This document shows positions 46,673-55,126 of a stretch of 64,000 bases of DNA, piece by piece. Every line of letters begins with the position of its first letter. Within the stretch, counting starts at the first letter, position 1. The position numbers were made by a program, and so were the translations under genes. This DNA comes from Methanomethylovorans hollandica DSM 15978. Lineage in GTDB: Archaea; Halobacteriota; Methanosarcinia; Methanosarcinales; Methanosarcinaceae. The stretch lies in the NCBI RefSeq assembly GCF_000328665.1, contig NC_019977.1:1364001-1428000 (forward strand), written 5' to 3'. The notes below the pieces were generated by a model. That model saw only the letters and a list, made by a program, of their open reading frames with translations, ran no database searches and was not told the origin of the DNA.

Positions 46673-48577
46673 TCAGATGCCCAGCTTGCTGCGCTTGCTC
46701 TCAATATGTTCCAACATGGCATCTACAGCCTTTTTAGCATCAGTTTCCACATTCATTACTCCTCCGGTTACATCCTTGCAGTCCTGAGTGAGCAGTTTCA
46801 CCAGCCTTGGAGCACCTGTTACTGTGGGCACAGGATTAACATGCGTGTGCAGGCCCAATGCAAGAGCATAGACTGCATCAATGGTAGCTTTCTGCTCCAT
46901 ATATTCAGGTGCTGTTGCCACTACAGGCAGGTCAGGCAGAGGTACATCACCTAGAGCTGATGATATAGCACCAAGCAGATCTGCCAGCCTTCCGGTATCG
47001 GTACATGTACCAAAGCTGAGTACGGGAGGAACACCAAGTTGTTTGCACAGGCCTTTGAGTCCAGGTCCTGCAAGTTCCATTGCATCAGGGCTGCACAGAC
47101 CTCCAACCTGCATGGCAGCATTGCCGCATCCCATAGAAAGTACCAGCACATCCCTTGCAATAAGTTCCTTTGCAATATCCAGACTATGACAATCCTGTCC
47201 CGAATCCCTCAGGGTTGTACAGGATACAAGACCTGCAACACCTCTTATGGTTCCACTCTTTATAGCATCCAGAAGAGGTGTTATGCTGCCACCCAGTGCT
47301 TCTGTTATGCTCTCTGACGAGAATCCCACCACAGACTCAGTGATAGGAAGGCCAGTTACAGGTAATACGGTTTTCCTGCGTTCACTGAAGTTATCTATAG
47401 CCATCTGCAACAGCTGAGCAGCCTGCTCACGTGCCTTTTCTGGTACATAATCTATTCTTTCATCAATACCCTCTAAAGAAACAAGGTCACTGACAGGTAC
47501 TATTTTGAAATGATATTTCTGGGCATAGATCGGGTCTATAGGCATTGAACAGTTCATATCTGCCACGAACAGGTCTACACAGCCGCTGGCCATGACCGCT
47601 TCTTGGGCAATCCAGTTGCCAGTAAACCCAAAGAACACATTGTCCATTTCCCATCTCTGTATCATTTCCTGGCCAGTCTCAATATTGGCTATTATACGCA
47701 TTCCTTTTGCACCAACTGCCTGAGCCTTGTCCTGCCACATTTGTTCTCTTGCCAGCTGCACCATGGCAAATCCCAAAAATGGTTCATGACCATTGGGGAG
47801 TACGTTTACATATTCGGGGTCAAGCACTCCAAGGTCAACTCTCATCTTATGCGGTTTGGGCAAACCGAAGAGGATGTCCTGGCAATATTCATTTACTATC
47901 TGGCTCTGATAACCCATAGCCACTCCCAGACGCATAGCTTTTAGGGCAAGGCTCACATAGTCTCCATCTACGTTTGTGAGGGATGAACTCGTTGTCCTCA
48001 TGATCTCACTGTGGATGCCATTGGGGAATATACCTAGCTTTTTCCATGTTTCCTTACGCTCTTGGGGTGCAAGCATCTCTACTATCTTACTATGTTTTCC
48101 GTATTCATTCCTGAAATCAGCTTCCACAAAGTCACATAATCGCAAAGCTACTTCATTATCGGTGCCTGATGTATCAACACCAAGCCTTGCAGCAAAAGTT
48201 CTGAGTTTCTCAGACTCCTTAATATTAAAAGGTGTCTTGCCAAGAGCTGTGGCTCTTAGTGTTTTTATGGTCTGTTCTGTATGGTACTGGTAAGTTGAAG
48301 CTCCCATAACATTGCGTAAGAGCATCATACGCATGGCCATGCCATCAGCAGTGATACCGCAAACACCTCTTTTATCCGTTTCAGCATTGGCTCTGCAGGG
48401 TCCATTGGAACATAGGTCGCAGCGCATACCTCCCTGGCAGAAGTTACAACGTCTGTCGGGGTTCCCACCCATACCCTGGGCCTCATACCGATCCCATATG
48501 TTGGTTATGCCGTCTTCTTTGATTCTTTCATATACTTTCTTTACAGATGCATGACAGGATATCCTATCTCCTTCCAT
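46673..48577 (-). CDS. cooS: Ni-dependent carbon-monoxide dehydrogenase catalytic subunit CooS
   Basis: A 634-aa enzyme of the monofunctional CODH family (not the CdhA subunit of the acetyl-CoA complex). Cysteines for the D- and B-clusters lie at about residues 44, 47, 53, 56 and 61 (CNFCQGGMRC, LCSNGPC). Further conserved parts are FGFTGNWIAQEA, DLFVADMNCSMP and CTTLRDSGQDCHS, which carry C-cluster ligands. It oxidises CO to CO2 and passes electrons to a ferredoxin-like partner. The ATG at 48577 has a strong AGGAGG site; the frame extends 38 codons further upstream but that part is unlikely. No cooF or cooC neighbour is seen. Confidence 0.95.
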   Translation of the reverse strand: MEGDRISCHASVKKVYERIKEDGITNIWDRYEAQGMGGNPDRRCNFCQGGMRCDLCSNGPCRANAETDKRGVCGITADGMAMRMMLLRNVMGASTYQYHTEQTIKTLRATALGKTPFNIKESEKLRTFAARLGVDTSGTDNEVALRLCDFVEADFRNEYGKHSKIVEMLAPQERKETWKKLGIFPNGIHSEIMRTTSSSLTNVDGDYVSLALKAMRLGVAMGYQSQIVNEYCQDILFGLPKPHKMRVDLGVLDPEYVNVLPNGHEPFLGFAMVQLAREQMWQDKAQAVGAKGMRIIANIETGQEMIQRWEMDNVFFGFTGNWIAQEAVMASGCVDLFVADMNCSMPIDPIYAQKYHFKIVPVSDLVSLEGIDERIDYVPEKAREQAAQLLQMAIDNFSERRKTVLPVTGLPITESVVGFSSESITEALGGSITPLLDAIKSGTIRGVAGLVSCTTLRDSGQDCHSLDIAKELIARDVLVLSMGCGNAAMQVGGLCSPDAMELAGPGLKGLCKQLGVPPVLSFGTCTDTGRLADLLGAISSALGDVPLPDLPVVATAPEYMEQKATIDAVYALALGLHTHVNPVPTVTGAPRLVKLLTQDCKDVTGGVMNVETDAKKAVDAMLEHIESKRSKLGI

Positions 48578-48976
48578 TGTTCTTCCTCCTAAAGCTGAAA
48601 ATTGCTGGTTCCATGTTGCGGCCACTATTAATTTCCAGATAGCTCGAATTATCATCAATTGTGTCCAACGCTTTGAGCCATTCCCACACATTGATCATAG
48701 AACAAACAATGTCACCAGCAGAGCAGTTTACCTATATTAAGTATTAATCTGATACTGATATATATAGGAAGAAGTTTCCAACCTGATATCGCTAAAATTG
48801 AGATATGCAGAAAACCTTTCACAATCAATATATACTTTAATTTATTCATTTCATGGTGATGAGTGCATTAAGACAACGGATGATACAGGCTCTAAGGATA
48901 CTAGTTTAAAATATGTGACAATATAAGATAAATAAGCTTTTTGTTTTACTAACATCAAAAATACAGGAGATACAAT
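48578..48976. other. Divergent promoter region between cooS and the Rieske gene
   Basis: About 400 bp with AT-rich TATA-like elements for both directions, such as TTTTAAAATATG near 48907 and AGTATTAATCTGATACT, a near palindrome, at 48739-48755. No open frame is supported. Confidence 0.4.
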
Positions 48977-49297
48977 ATGTCTGCATGGATCGTTGCTATG
49001 GAAGATAAACTGGCTGAAGAAAAAATGAACGTGATCACCGTAGAAGGGAAAAAGATTCTGTTAATCAGGAAAGAAGGTACTGTTTATGCCATAGATAATA
49101 AATGTCCCCACATGGGTTGTCCTCTTAAGGGAGGTATCCTGGAAGGTTATGTTCTGAAATGTAGTTGTCACAACTGGGGTTTTGACATCAGGACTGGTAT
49201 GAATGCAAAGACAGGCGCATATGTGGATAAGCCAGATTCAAAGGTTTCTACATACCAAACAAAAATATCCGATGGTAACATTTCAGTAATGCTGTAA
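48977..49297 (+). CDS. Rieske [2Fe-2S] ferredoxin-like protein
   Basis: A 106-aa soluble protein with the two Rieske cluster motifs: C43-P-H45 in CPHMGC and C62-S-C64-H65 in CSCHNWGFD, giving the two Cys and two His ligands of a 2Fe-2S cluster. The short length and lack of membrane anchor fit the ferredoxin-type Rieske proteins. It may carry electrons for an oxidoreductase; the divergent cooS is a possible but unproven partner. The ATG follows CAGGAGATAC, an excellent ribosome-binding site. Confidence 0.92.
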   Translation: MSAWIVAMEDKLAEEKMNVITVEGKKILLIRKEGTVYAIDNKCPHMGCPLKGGILEGYVLKCSCHNWGFDIRTGMNAKTGAYVDKPDSKVSTYQTKISDGNISVML

Positions 49298-49341
49298 TGT
49301 GAACTACCCCTCCCTGCTTTCTGATGAAAGCAAGGAAGGAG

Positions 49342-49372
49342 ACTTCTGCTGTAGAAGTTAAATCTTTTTTTT
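49342..49372 (+). terminator. Terminator behind the Rieske gene
   Basis: ACTTCT and AGAAGT form a 6-bp stem with a 5-nt loop, directly followed by TTAAATC and eight T residues. A second stem TGCTTTC/GAAAGCA lies just upstream (49315-49332). It separates the convergent gene at 49464. Confidence 0.65.
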
Positions 49373-49463
49373 GATTTTTTGAAAAAGTGACTTCGAATGT
49401 CCTTATTGTGCAGTATCCCTTCTATCCGGTCTGGAGATATTGCAGGTATCCCTGTTGCTTCCA

Positions 49464-50120
49464 CTATTCTACACTTTGTCGTTTTACTAGCCTGGCTCCC
49501 ATCTCAAAGGCTTTCTTACAGTCCTGTGGAAATACTTCTTCGCGTGTTTTCGCTTTTTCTTTGAGATCAAAGATATCCGCAACATATTGTGAATAGTCAT
49601 CGAATTGATATGTGTCAGTGCTGCACAGTGATTCGGAATATCCAAAGATTTTTGTTGCAACCACTTCATTTACTTCAATTACTTTATTAAATCCAAAGAA
49701 ATCAAAGTGCTCTTCCTTTGCACCCATTGTATAAATGTATCCAACCGAGATATTCTTTGGATATAATGTTGCTGGGTTAGCAGAGTAAACCAGATATGGG
49801 AATATATAACGCTCCATAAATGATCTCATTTCCCCTGTCAAATTTCCAAGGTATATGGGTGATCCAAGGATTACTGCATCTGCATTTTCCAGCTTTTCCA
49901 ACACCGGTGTCAGTTCATCCTTCATTGCACATTGTCCATAGCTTTTCCCATTTTTTAATTTGCAGGCAAAGCAACTTGTACATCCTTTAAAATTCAGGTC
50001 ATAGAGATGAATTATTTCTGTCTCTGCACCTTCTGTCTCTGCACCTGCAAGAGCTTGTTCAAGCAGAGTTGCTGTGTTCCATTTCTTTCTTGGACTTCCA
50101 TTTATTGCTATTACTTTCAT
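49464..50120 (-). CDS. Flavodoxin-fold iron-sulfur flavoprotein (NADPH-dependent FMN reductase-like)
   Basis: A 218-aa protein with the flavodoxin-like start MKVIAINGSPRKKWNTATLL (FMN phosphate loop) and GSPIYLGNLTGEMRSF, the second FMN contact. A cysteine set CTSCFACKLKNGKSYGQC, in the style of iron-sulfur flavoproteins (Isf) of methanogens, lies near residues 47-64. The pattern of Isf (CX2CX2CX4-7C) is present in relaxed form. It would transfer electrons between ferredoxin and acceptors such as O2 or H2O2. Single gene, convergent to the Rieske gene. Confidence 0.85.
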   Translation of the reverse strand: MKVIAINGSPRKKWNTATLLEQALAGAETEGAETEIIHLYDLNFKGCTSCFACKLKNGKSYGQCAMKDELTPVLEKLENADAVILGSPIYLGNLTGEMRSFMERYIFPYLVYSANPATLYPKNISVGYIYTMGAKEEHFDFFGFNKVIEVNEVVATKIFGYSESLCSTDTYQFDDYSQYVADIFDLKEKAKTREEVFPQDCKKAFEMGARLVKRQSVE

Positions 50121-50394
50121 AATTTACCTCGTTTTCTTTTACTACAGGATACAAAACTTTTTGAAATATGAGAATCTTCAGAAAGACTTAGTATATCCAT
50201 ACCTAAAAGTATTGCGGATATGAAGGTGTGGAAGAAAGGGGACAAATCTAAAACTAAAAGAACAGGCTGGTTTTGTTTGGTTGCATTTTTCTCAAATACA
50301 GCAAAATTATAAGTTGATGTTATTTTTGACCATCGTGATTAACTCATAAAGTAGATAATGTTTCAAATACTAAATTTGATATGGGGTTAAACAT

Positions 50395-51189
50395 ATGGAA
50401 AAAGTCAAAATTGGTGAATTACGCATTGCATTTGAAAGGAAGGGCGAGGGGGTACCCCTTGTGCTCCTCCACGGCGGTCTTAGCGACAGCCGGATGTGGC
50501 ACAGGCAGCTTGATGAACTGTCCGATGAATTCACAGTTGTGGCCTGGGATGCACCTGGATGCGGTCGCTCAGCAGATCCGCCTGAGACTTTCCGTTTGCC
50601 TGATTTTGCAGACTGTCTTGCTGCATTTATTGAGGAAATTGGATTAGTAAAGCCACACATTCTCGGTCTGTCATTCGGTGCCGGGCTTGCACTTGAGTTT
50701 TATCATCGATATCCTGACATGACAAGGTCCCTCATACTGGCTTCGGCTTATGCGGGATGGGCAGGATCACTTACTCCCGATATAGTAGCACAACGTTTGG
50801 TGCAGGGGCTTCAGCAATCTGAATTGCTGCCAGAACAGGTAGTTCAGATGTGGATTCCAACACTCTTCGTTAAATCTGTATCTTCTGAGGTAATTGAGGA
50901 GACAGCAACAATCATGTCCGAATTCCATCCTGTTGGAATGCGAGCTATGCTGCTTGCTTTTGCTGAGGCTGATCTGCGTGATATGCTTCCAACTATCAAA
51001 GTACCTACACTGCTGCTGTACGGTGGAGCAGACCAGCGTTCTCCTCTGAACGTCGCCGAGAACCTGCACGCTAAGATCCCAACATCAAAGCTTGTAATTA
51101 TACCAGGCGTCGGGCATGAGATCAGCCTCGAAGCACCAGGATCATTCAATGCTGAAGTGCGCAGTTTTCTTCGAGTGAATCGGAAGTAG
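50395..51189 (+). CDS. Alpha/beta-hydrolase fold protein
   Basis: A 264-aa alpha/beta hydrolase. The oxyanion region is VLLHGGLSDSRMWHRQL, the nucleophile elbow is LGLSFGAGLAL (Ser near residue 92), the acid is in LLYGGADQRSPLN and the catalytic His is in IPGVGHEISLEAP. The set is complete. No signal peptide. Substrate unknown; typical small esterase/hydrolase. The ATG at 50395 is preceded by a run of AT-rich DNA and a GGGG site. Confidence 0.9.
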   Translation: MEKVKIGELRIAFERKGEGVPLVLLHGGLSDSRMWHRQLDELSDEFTVVAWDAPGCGRSADPPETFRLPDFADCLAAFIEEIGLVKPHILGLSFGAGLALEFYHRYPDMTRSLILASAYAGWAGSLTPDIVAQRLVQGLQQSELLPEQVVQMWIPTLFVKSVSSEVIEETATIMSEFHPVGMRAMLLAFAEADLRDMLPTIKVPTLLLYGGADQRSPLNVAENLHAKIPTSKLVIIPGVGHEISLEAPGSFNAEVRSFLRVNRK

Positions 51190-51211
51190 GTGTTTACTTC
51201 AGATAATTGAT

Positions 51212-51319
51212 ATGGTGGAAAAAATTGATGTTACTATTCTTTACGCGACTAATAAGGACAAATTTAATAATGCAGTTGTTCTGAAAGAATATATAGAATC
51301 TAGAACAGGGAGTGAGTAA
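51212..51319 (+). CDS. 35-aa open frame, possible short peptide
   Basis: The frame MVEKIDVTILYATNKDK... is 35 codons with a clear ATG and a stop three bases before the next start. It looks like the folded end of a larger protein and may be a remnant. No family recognised. Confidence 0.25.
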   Translation: MVEKIDVTILYATNKDKFNNAVVLKEYIESRTGSE

Positions 51320-51321
51320 GA

Positions 51322-51873
51322 ATGATGGGTACTGAAGATTTAAAACATGAGCATAATGAAATTGGTCTGATGCTTGATGTTCTGGGAAAGATTTGCGAAC
51401 TACTTGATGCCGGAGAAAATATTGACCCTGAACATCTTAAGCAGCTACATGATTTCATGTTTACTTTTGTGGACAAATGTCATCATACAAAGGAAGAAGA
51501 GATTTTATTTCCTATGTTGAAATCTATAAATGGTGCAGAATCTCAAAAACTGATCGATGTGCTTATTGCCGAGCATGGAACCGGACGCAAATATGCACAT
51601 GCTATAGGTGAAGCTATTTCTAATCACGAAAATGTAGATTTACAAGATCGTGCTGAAATAATTAAATACGGAAGAAATTATATTAAGCTCTTGGTTCAAC
51701 ATATTAAAAAAGAAAATAACGTTCTTTTCACAATGGCTGAAAAGAAACTTTCAGATAAGCAGAATCTAGAATTGTTTGAAAAATTTGAGGTTGTGGAAAA
51801 GGAAAAGATCGGAATGGGAGAACATGAGAAATTGCATGCAATGCTCCACCATCTGGCTGATATTTATCTCTAA
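51322..51873 (+). CDS. Hemerythrin-like (HHE) domain protein
   Basis: A 183-aa protein with the diiron-binding histidines of the hemerythrin fold: DLKHEHNEIGLML, HLKQLHDFMF, KCHHTKEEEILFPML and AEHGTGRKYAHAI. The length of one HHE domain plus a helical tail (LKHI to HEKLHAML) fits the family. Such proteins bind oxygen, NO or iron and can serve as oxygen sensors or reductant in methanogens. A GGGAGTGAG site precedes the ATG. Confidence 0.9.
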   Translation: MMGTEDLKHEHNEIGLMLDVLGKICELLDAGENIDPEHLKQLHDFMFTFVDKCHHTKEEEILFPMLKSINGAESQKLIDVLIAEHGTGRKYAHAIGEAISNHENVDLQDRAEIIKYGRNYIKLLVQHIKKENNVLFTMAEKKLSDKQNLELFEKFEVVEKEKIGMGEHEKLHAMLHHLADIYL

Positions 51874-51914
51874 AAAAATAGAATAGATTTTGACTCTGTG
51901 CAAAACCCAGGTCA

Positions 51915-52032
51915 ATTATTATTACTAATAGTATCGTTATTGTTATAATAATAATAATAATACTTATAATACTTATAATAATAATAATAATAATACTTAT
52001 AATAATAATAATAATAATACTAATAATACTGA
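51915..52032. repeat. TAA/ATA-rich microsatellite
   Basis: Long runs of TAATAATAATAA interrupted by TACTTATAAT phrases. On the minus strand this gives a poly-Ile frame that is not a gene. Confidence 0.85.
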
Positions 52033-52078
52033 TAATATCTGAGAGGATTGCAGTCTCAAGGTTAAAAAGAAATAGTTT

Positions 52079-52285
52079 GGTCGATCGAATATCCATATAC
52101 CGGATTTGTCTGATTATAATGGCAGACCCCTCTTTAGCGAAGGTATCATGCGCGATATTACCGAGATCAAAAAAGTAGGATTGGAAAGATTAAAAAAAGA
52201 AGATCCTGAGTATCAGCATCTGCAAAGTAGATGCCTAGGTTACAAAAATCCTTGTGAATGCTACCATTTATGGAATATTCATTGA
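52079..52285 (+). pseudogene. Fragment resembling a radical-SAM/SPASM C-terminus
   Basis: The frame GRSNIHIPDLSDYNGRPLF, then SEGIMRDITEIKKVGLERLK, a charged segment, and CLGYKNPCECYHLW before a stop. The three clustered cysteines at the end and the IMRDITEIKKVGLERL helix remind me of the C-terminal end of radical-SAM maturases, but the match is from memory and weak. No upstream part of such a gene is in frame. The AT microsatellite borders it on the left. Confidence 0.35.
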
Positions 52286-52313
52286 ACTTATCCCAAAAGA
52301 TTAGCAATGTTGC

Positions 52314-52718
52314 TTAGGAAACATTCTTGGCAAGGAATGAAATCAACTCTGGACTCATTTTGGTCTCCCTTCTCAACTTTTCAACTAGATCAACCTCTGG
52401 CATCCCTTCTGATTTATACTGCTTTATGTGGTCAAATACTCTCTGGGAAATCTCGTAATATTCGTTGATGTCCTTACGGTGTCCCCACACATCACCTTCT
52501 AGAAGTTCTATAGCTTGCATTTTCAGGTACATCCTTGCAGAGCTGGATATTGTTCTTATGTAAGAACTTGGAATGTGGATTGCCTTGATCTTTGGACATC
52601 TCATTACAAGTGAGAAGATGTCCTGGTTTGATGGTCTGAACGCAAGATGAACTATCTTTTCTTCCGGATCTAATGTGTTAATCTCGTCTTTGGAACTGAC
52701 TACTCTTATTTTCATCAT
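52314..52718 (-). CDS. DUF1699-family protein of Methanosarcinaceae
   Basis: A 134-aa protein with the DUF1699 layout: MKIRVVSSKDEINTLDPEEK at the start, a HLAFRPSNQDIFSLVMRCPKIK core and AIHIPSSYIRTIS, followed by helices with a WGHRKDINEYYE segment. This family is almost confined to Methanosarcinaceae and has no known role. Cytosolic. Start at the first ATG of an ATGATG pair (52718). Confidence 0.88.
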   Translation of the reverse strand: MMKIRVVSSKDEINTLDPEEKIVHLAFRPSNQDIFSLVMRCPKIKAIHIPSSYIRTISSSARMYLKMQAIELLEGDVWGHRKDINEYYEISQRVFDHIKQYKSEGMPEVDLVEKLRRETKMSPELISFLAKNVS

Positions 52719-53092
52719 TTATACTTCCTCAAATGCCGTTTTTATAAAAGAAACTGTCATTGTGAATTTGTTATTATTTCTATTTAAAGTTTATTAGGTT
52801 GTATATACCTCATAATTAGTACAATCCTCAGAATCGATGGTAACAAAGACATTAAATATTCCTTTTAAAATGTTTAAAGTGTCAGGGGGCAAAAAGATCC
52901 ATCAGGCAAACACAGAATAAAAGTACAAATGCGTCAGCCCGTCAAACACACCCTGACGGGCACATCTCTCCTTAATTTTTCTCCTCAAATTATGCAGACC
53001 CAATGATCCACTATAACCTTTTCTTCCTCCATTACATCCATTTGTTGCTGCTATTTTGATGATTTTCCTTTTTAAATGTAGTTCGTTCAAAA
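52719..53092. other. Promoter region of DUF1699 gene and spacer
   Basis: About 370 bp, no supportable frame. The left end contains the promoter of the DUF1699 gene; a TTTTATAAAAG element at 52740-52750 may be its TATA box. Confidence 0.35.
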
Positions 53093-53137
53093 GGTATATA
53101 TACCATATATGCGATATATGTAGTATATCCACTACAT
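53093..53137. promoter_or_regulatory. Chain of palindromes upstream of the Met/Gly-rich cluster
   Basis: GGTATATATACC (53093-53104) is a perfect 12-bp palindrome. It is followed by CATATATGCGATATATG (53104-53120) and by ATGTAG/CTACAT arms up to about 53137. The series lies 31-75 bases before the gene at 53168, where promoter and operator are expected. Confidence 0.55.
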
Positions 53138-53167
53138 ATATCTTAAATGGATTAAAGAGGTGACAAT

Positions 53168-53614
53168 ATGAGAAACAGAACAATAGCAATACTTGCACTA
53201 GTACTCCTTACAGGACTCGCTGCAACTACCCTCGTAAGTGCCGAGACAAACCTTTTGCAACGTGCCTCGGGTTATGCAGGAGGTTTCTGCAACTGCGGTG
53301 CAGGTTGGAATGGAAATGCTCCGGGTTACTGCGCTACTTATGCAAACCAGGAACCTACAGTAAAGACTGTAGCAGAAGCTCTTGCAATAACTAAAACAGA
53401 GATCTCAGACGATGTAACGGAAAATGATATCTACCAAATGGGTAGATGGTGGATAGTTCCTTACACAGGAGATGATGGTACTGCCAAGCAAGGACGTATC
53501 GATGCATATACAGGTGAAGTTATTCCTGACTTCTTCACTTCACAGTATGCTCCTTCCCAGTACAGGCAGGGAATGGGCAGAGGTTATGGCATGATGGGTA
53601 TGCGGAGGTATTAA
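53168..53614 (+). CDS. Secreted Cys- and Met-rich protein
   Basis: A 148-aa protein with a classic signal peptide (residues 1-25, NRTIAILALVLLTGLAATTLVSA) and a cut site expected after VSA. The mature part starts with an aromatic Cys pair (FCNCGAGWNGNAPGYC), then an acidic domain with a FTSQ ending, and a C-terminal GRGYGMMGMRRY Met/Gly tail. The Cys and Met groups look suited to metal binding (copper or nickel), which is inference. It heads a three-gene cluster with a small membrane protein and an ArsR-type regulator. No known family. Confidence 0.75.
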   Translation: MRNRTIAILALVLLTGLAATTLVSAETNLLQRASGYAGGFCNCGAGWNGNAPGYCATYANQEPTVKTVAEALAITKTEISDDVTENDIYQMGRWWIVPYTGDDGTAKQGRIDAYTGEVIPDFFTSQYAPSQYRQGMGRGYGMMGMRRY

Positions 53615-53730
53615 ATTCCATACCCACTTTTTAACAATATGACGTGCTTTTTAAATCGAAAAAAGCCATCTATTCAATTATTAAAAAGTAATTTATTTAA
53701 TAACACATTTATGGAGTGAAATTGACAGGT

Positions 53731-53946
53731 ATGATGGGGTATTATGGTAGTATGTATGGCGGCGTCTTTGGTTTTTTCATCCAGATACTGGTCATACTTC
53801 TCATTGTAGGAGTGGTGGTCATGCTGCTTAGCAAGTCCAACTTTGCAGGCTCTGGTAACAATGAGAGGCTGGTGAAAGTGGAGAAGGATGTGGAAGAGAT
53901 CAAAAAAGCCGTGGAAGAAATAAGGAACAAACTGAACGAGATCTAA
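53731..53946 (+). CDS. Small membrane protein with coiled coil, start codon uncertain
   Basis: A short protein with a Met/Gly/Tyr-rich start (MMGYYGSMYGG), a membrane helix (IQILVILLIVGVVVML), and a coiled coil to the end (VEKDVEEIKKAVEEIRNKL). It is similar to small SHOCT-like or FlxA-like membrane proteins of methanogens. GGAG at 53713-53716 precedes GTG (53716) and TTG (53722); AGGT precedes ATG at 53731. I use ATG but the others cannot be excluded. It is 116 bases behind the Met-rich secreted protein. Confidence 0.65.
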   Translation: MMGYYGSMYGGVFGFFIQILVILLIVGVVVMLLSKSNFAGSGNNERLVKVEKDVEEIKKAVEEIRNKLNEI

Positions 53947-54036
53947 TTTTTCACTAATGCATTAAGACATAATGCATTAAGACATAGTCTTATACAACTG
54001 GAATAGCATAATGGCACGTTTAGAGATGGTCTGCAG

Positions 54037-54330
54037 ATGACCCAATCACTTGAACAAATAGTGCACATCGGTGAGGCTCTTGCTCACCCTGTGAGAATAC
54101 GATTATTGTACATGCTTTCGGAAAATGAGAGATATATCTATGAGCTTGCCAAAGAGCTGAATCTTTCCAGGCAGGTGGTGGACCTGCATCTAAAACGTCT
54201 AGAAAAGGCAGGTTTTGTGGAAAGCGACTTGAGGCTTGAAGAGAATGACATGCGGGCAAAGAAGTTCTTCCGACTCAAGGAATTTGATATAAAAATTTGT
54301 ACAGCTGACCTTAAAAACATATTCACTTGA
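54037..54330 (+). CDS. ArsR-type winged-helix regulator
   Basis: A 97-aa winged-helix protein with the ArsR-like layout: ALAHPVRIRLLYMLSENERY, the recognition helix ELAKELNLSRQVVDLHL, and a beta wing LRLEENDMRAKKFF. No metal-binding Cys is seen in the recognition helix (no ELCVCDL-type motif), so its effector is unclear. It lies at the end of the cluster with two Met-rich membrane/exported proteins and might control it through the palindromes at 53093-53137. Confidence 0.85.
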   Translation: MTQSLEQIVHIGEALAHPVRIRLLYMLSENERYIYELAKELNLSRQVVDLHLKRLEKAGFVESDLRLEENDMRAKKFFRLKEFDIKICTADLKNIFT

Positions 54331-54488
54331 TCTGTTCTGGTTAATCTGCTCTCTTGTAATGAAGATGATACCTCAAATCTTACAGTTGACCTTTACTGTA
54401 AAACACAGACACGTAAAATGAGATTAAAAAAGAAGGATGGAAAAACAAATAGTTGATTTCTCACTAAATGTTTAACCAATTATAAGAT

Positions 54489-54692
54489 TTAAGCAACTTC
54501 GCCAAATGCGAATTTGCTCATTACCTTATTGACCTTTATCGTGACTTCATCGCCAACCTCGGTGTTGGGTACAAAGACAACAAATCCGCTTACTCTTGCG
54601 ATTCCGTCGCCTTCTCTTGCGATGTCTTCAATTGTCACTTCATAATTCTGTCCAGCTTCTACTGGAGCACTTGACTGCATGTTACTAAACAA
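54489..54692 (-). CDS. TRAM-domain RNA-binding protein
   Basis: A 67-aa single TRAM domain (VEAGQNYEVTIEDIAREGDG, IARVSGFVVFVPNTEVGDEV). Methanogen single-TRAM proteins are RNA chaperones thought to act in cold adaptation. I take TTG at 54692 as the start (MFSNMQSSAPVEAG): it fits the family's N-terminus and has AGGA ten bases upstream; GTG 54701 and ATG 54680 are alternatives. Confidence 0.85.
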   Translation of the reverse strand: MFSNMQSSAPVEAGQNYEVTIEDIAREGDGIARVSGFVVFVPNTEVGDEVTIKVNKVMSKFAFGEVA

Positions 54693-55126
54693 ATGTTTCA
54701 CGTCCTAATTGATTAGCTTAAAAAGAAATACAACCATTTGGTTGAAAATAAGAAAAACAGTAAATATGAAAAATACTATCTAAACCTATAATTCAGCAAA
54801 TCAGTATCAAACTCTATAAGCATCTCTAGAATAGTAAGGATCCTATATATAGCTGTCCCTATATAGGCTCTGTACCATTGCAGAAATCTTGTAAAAACGA
54901 TGTCCTCTGTGCTGAAAAGGAAACATGGAGAAGAAGGGTACATATATTGTTCAAGTGAACATTTCCAAAAAGCTTCTCAAAAAAAAGGGTTATCAAAATC
55001 TTCTATCATTGCTCTTTGCATGTATTCTTACACCTATTATATGATGTATACATTAACATTTTGAGTTTATGATTTCACCAAGTAGAGAGGTATCATTGAT
55101 ATAGTCTAAGAGCTATAGAACCTCTC
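54693..55126. other. Spacer between TRAM and truD genes
   Basis: About 430 bp, AT-rich; contains the palindrome CCTATATAGG at 54858-54867. No gene is supported. Confidence 0.4.

Noticed and set aside
51728-52096. Poly-isoleucine minus-strand frame
   Set aside because: It is the translation of the TAA/ATA microsatellite plus the reverse of the hemerythrin gene end.
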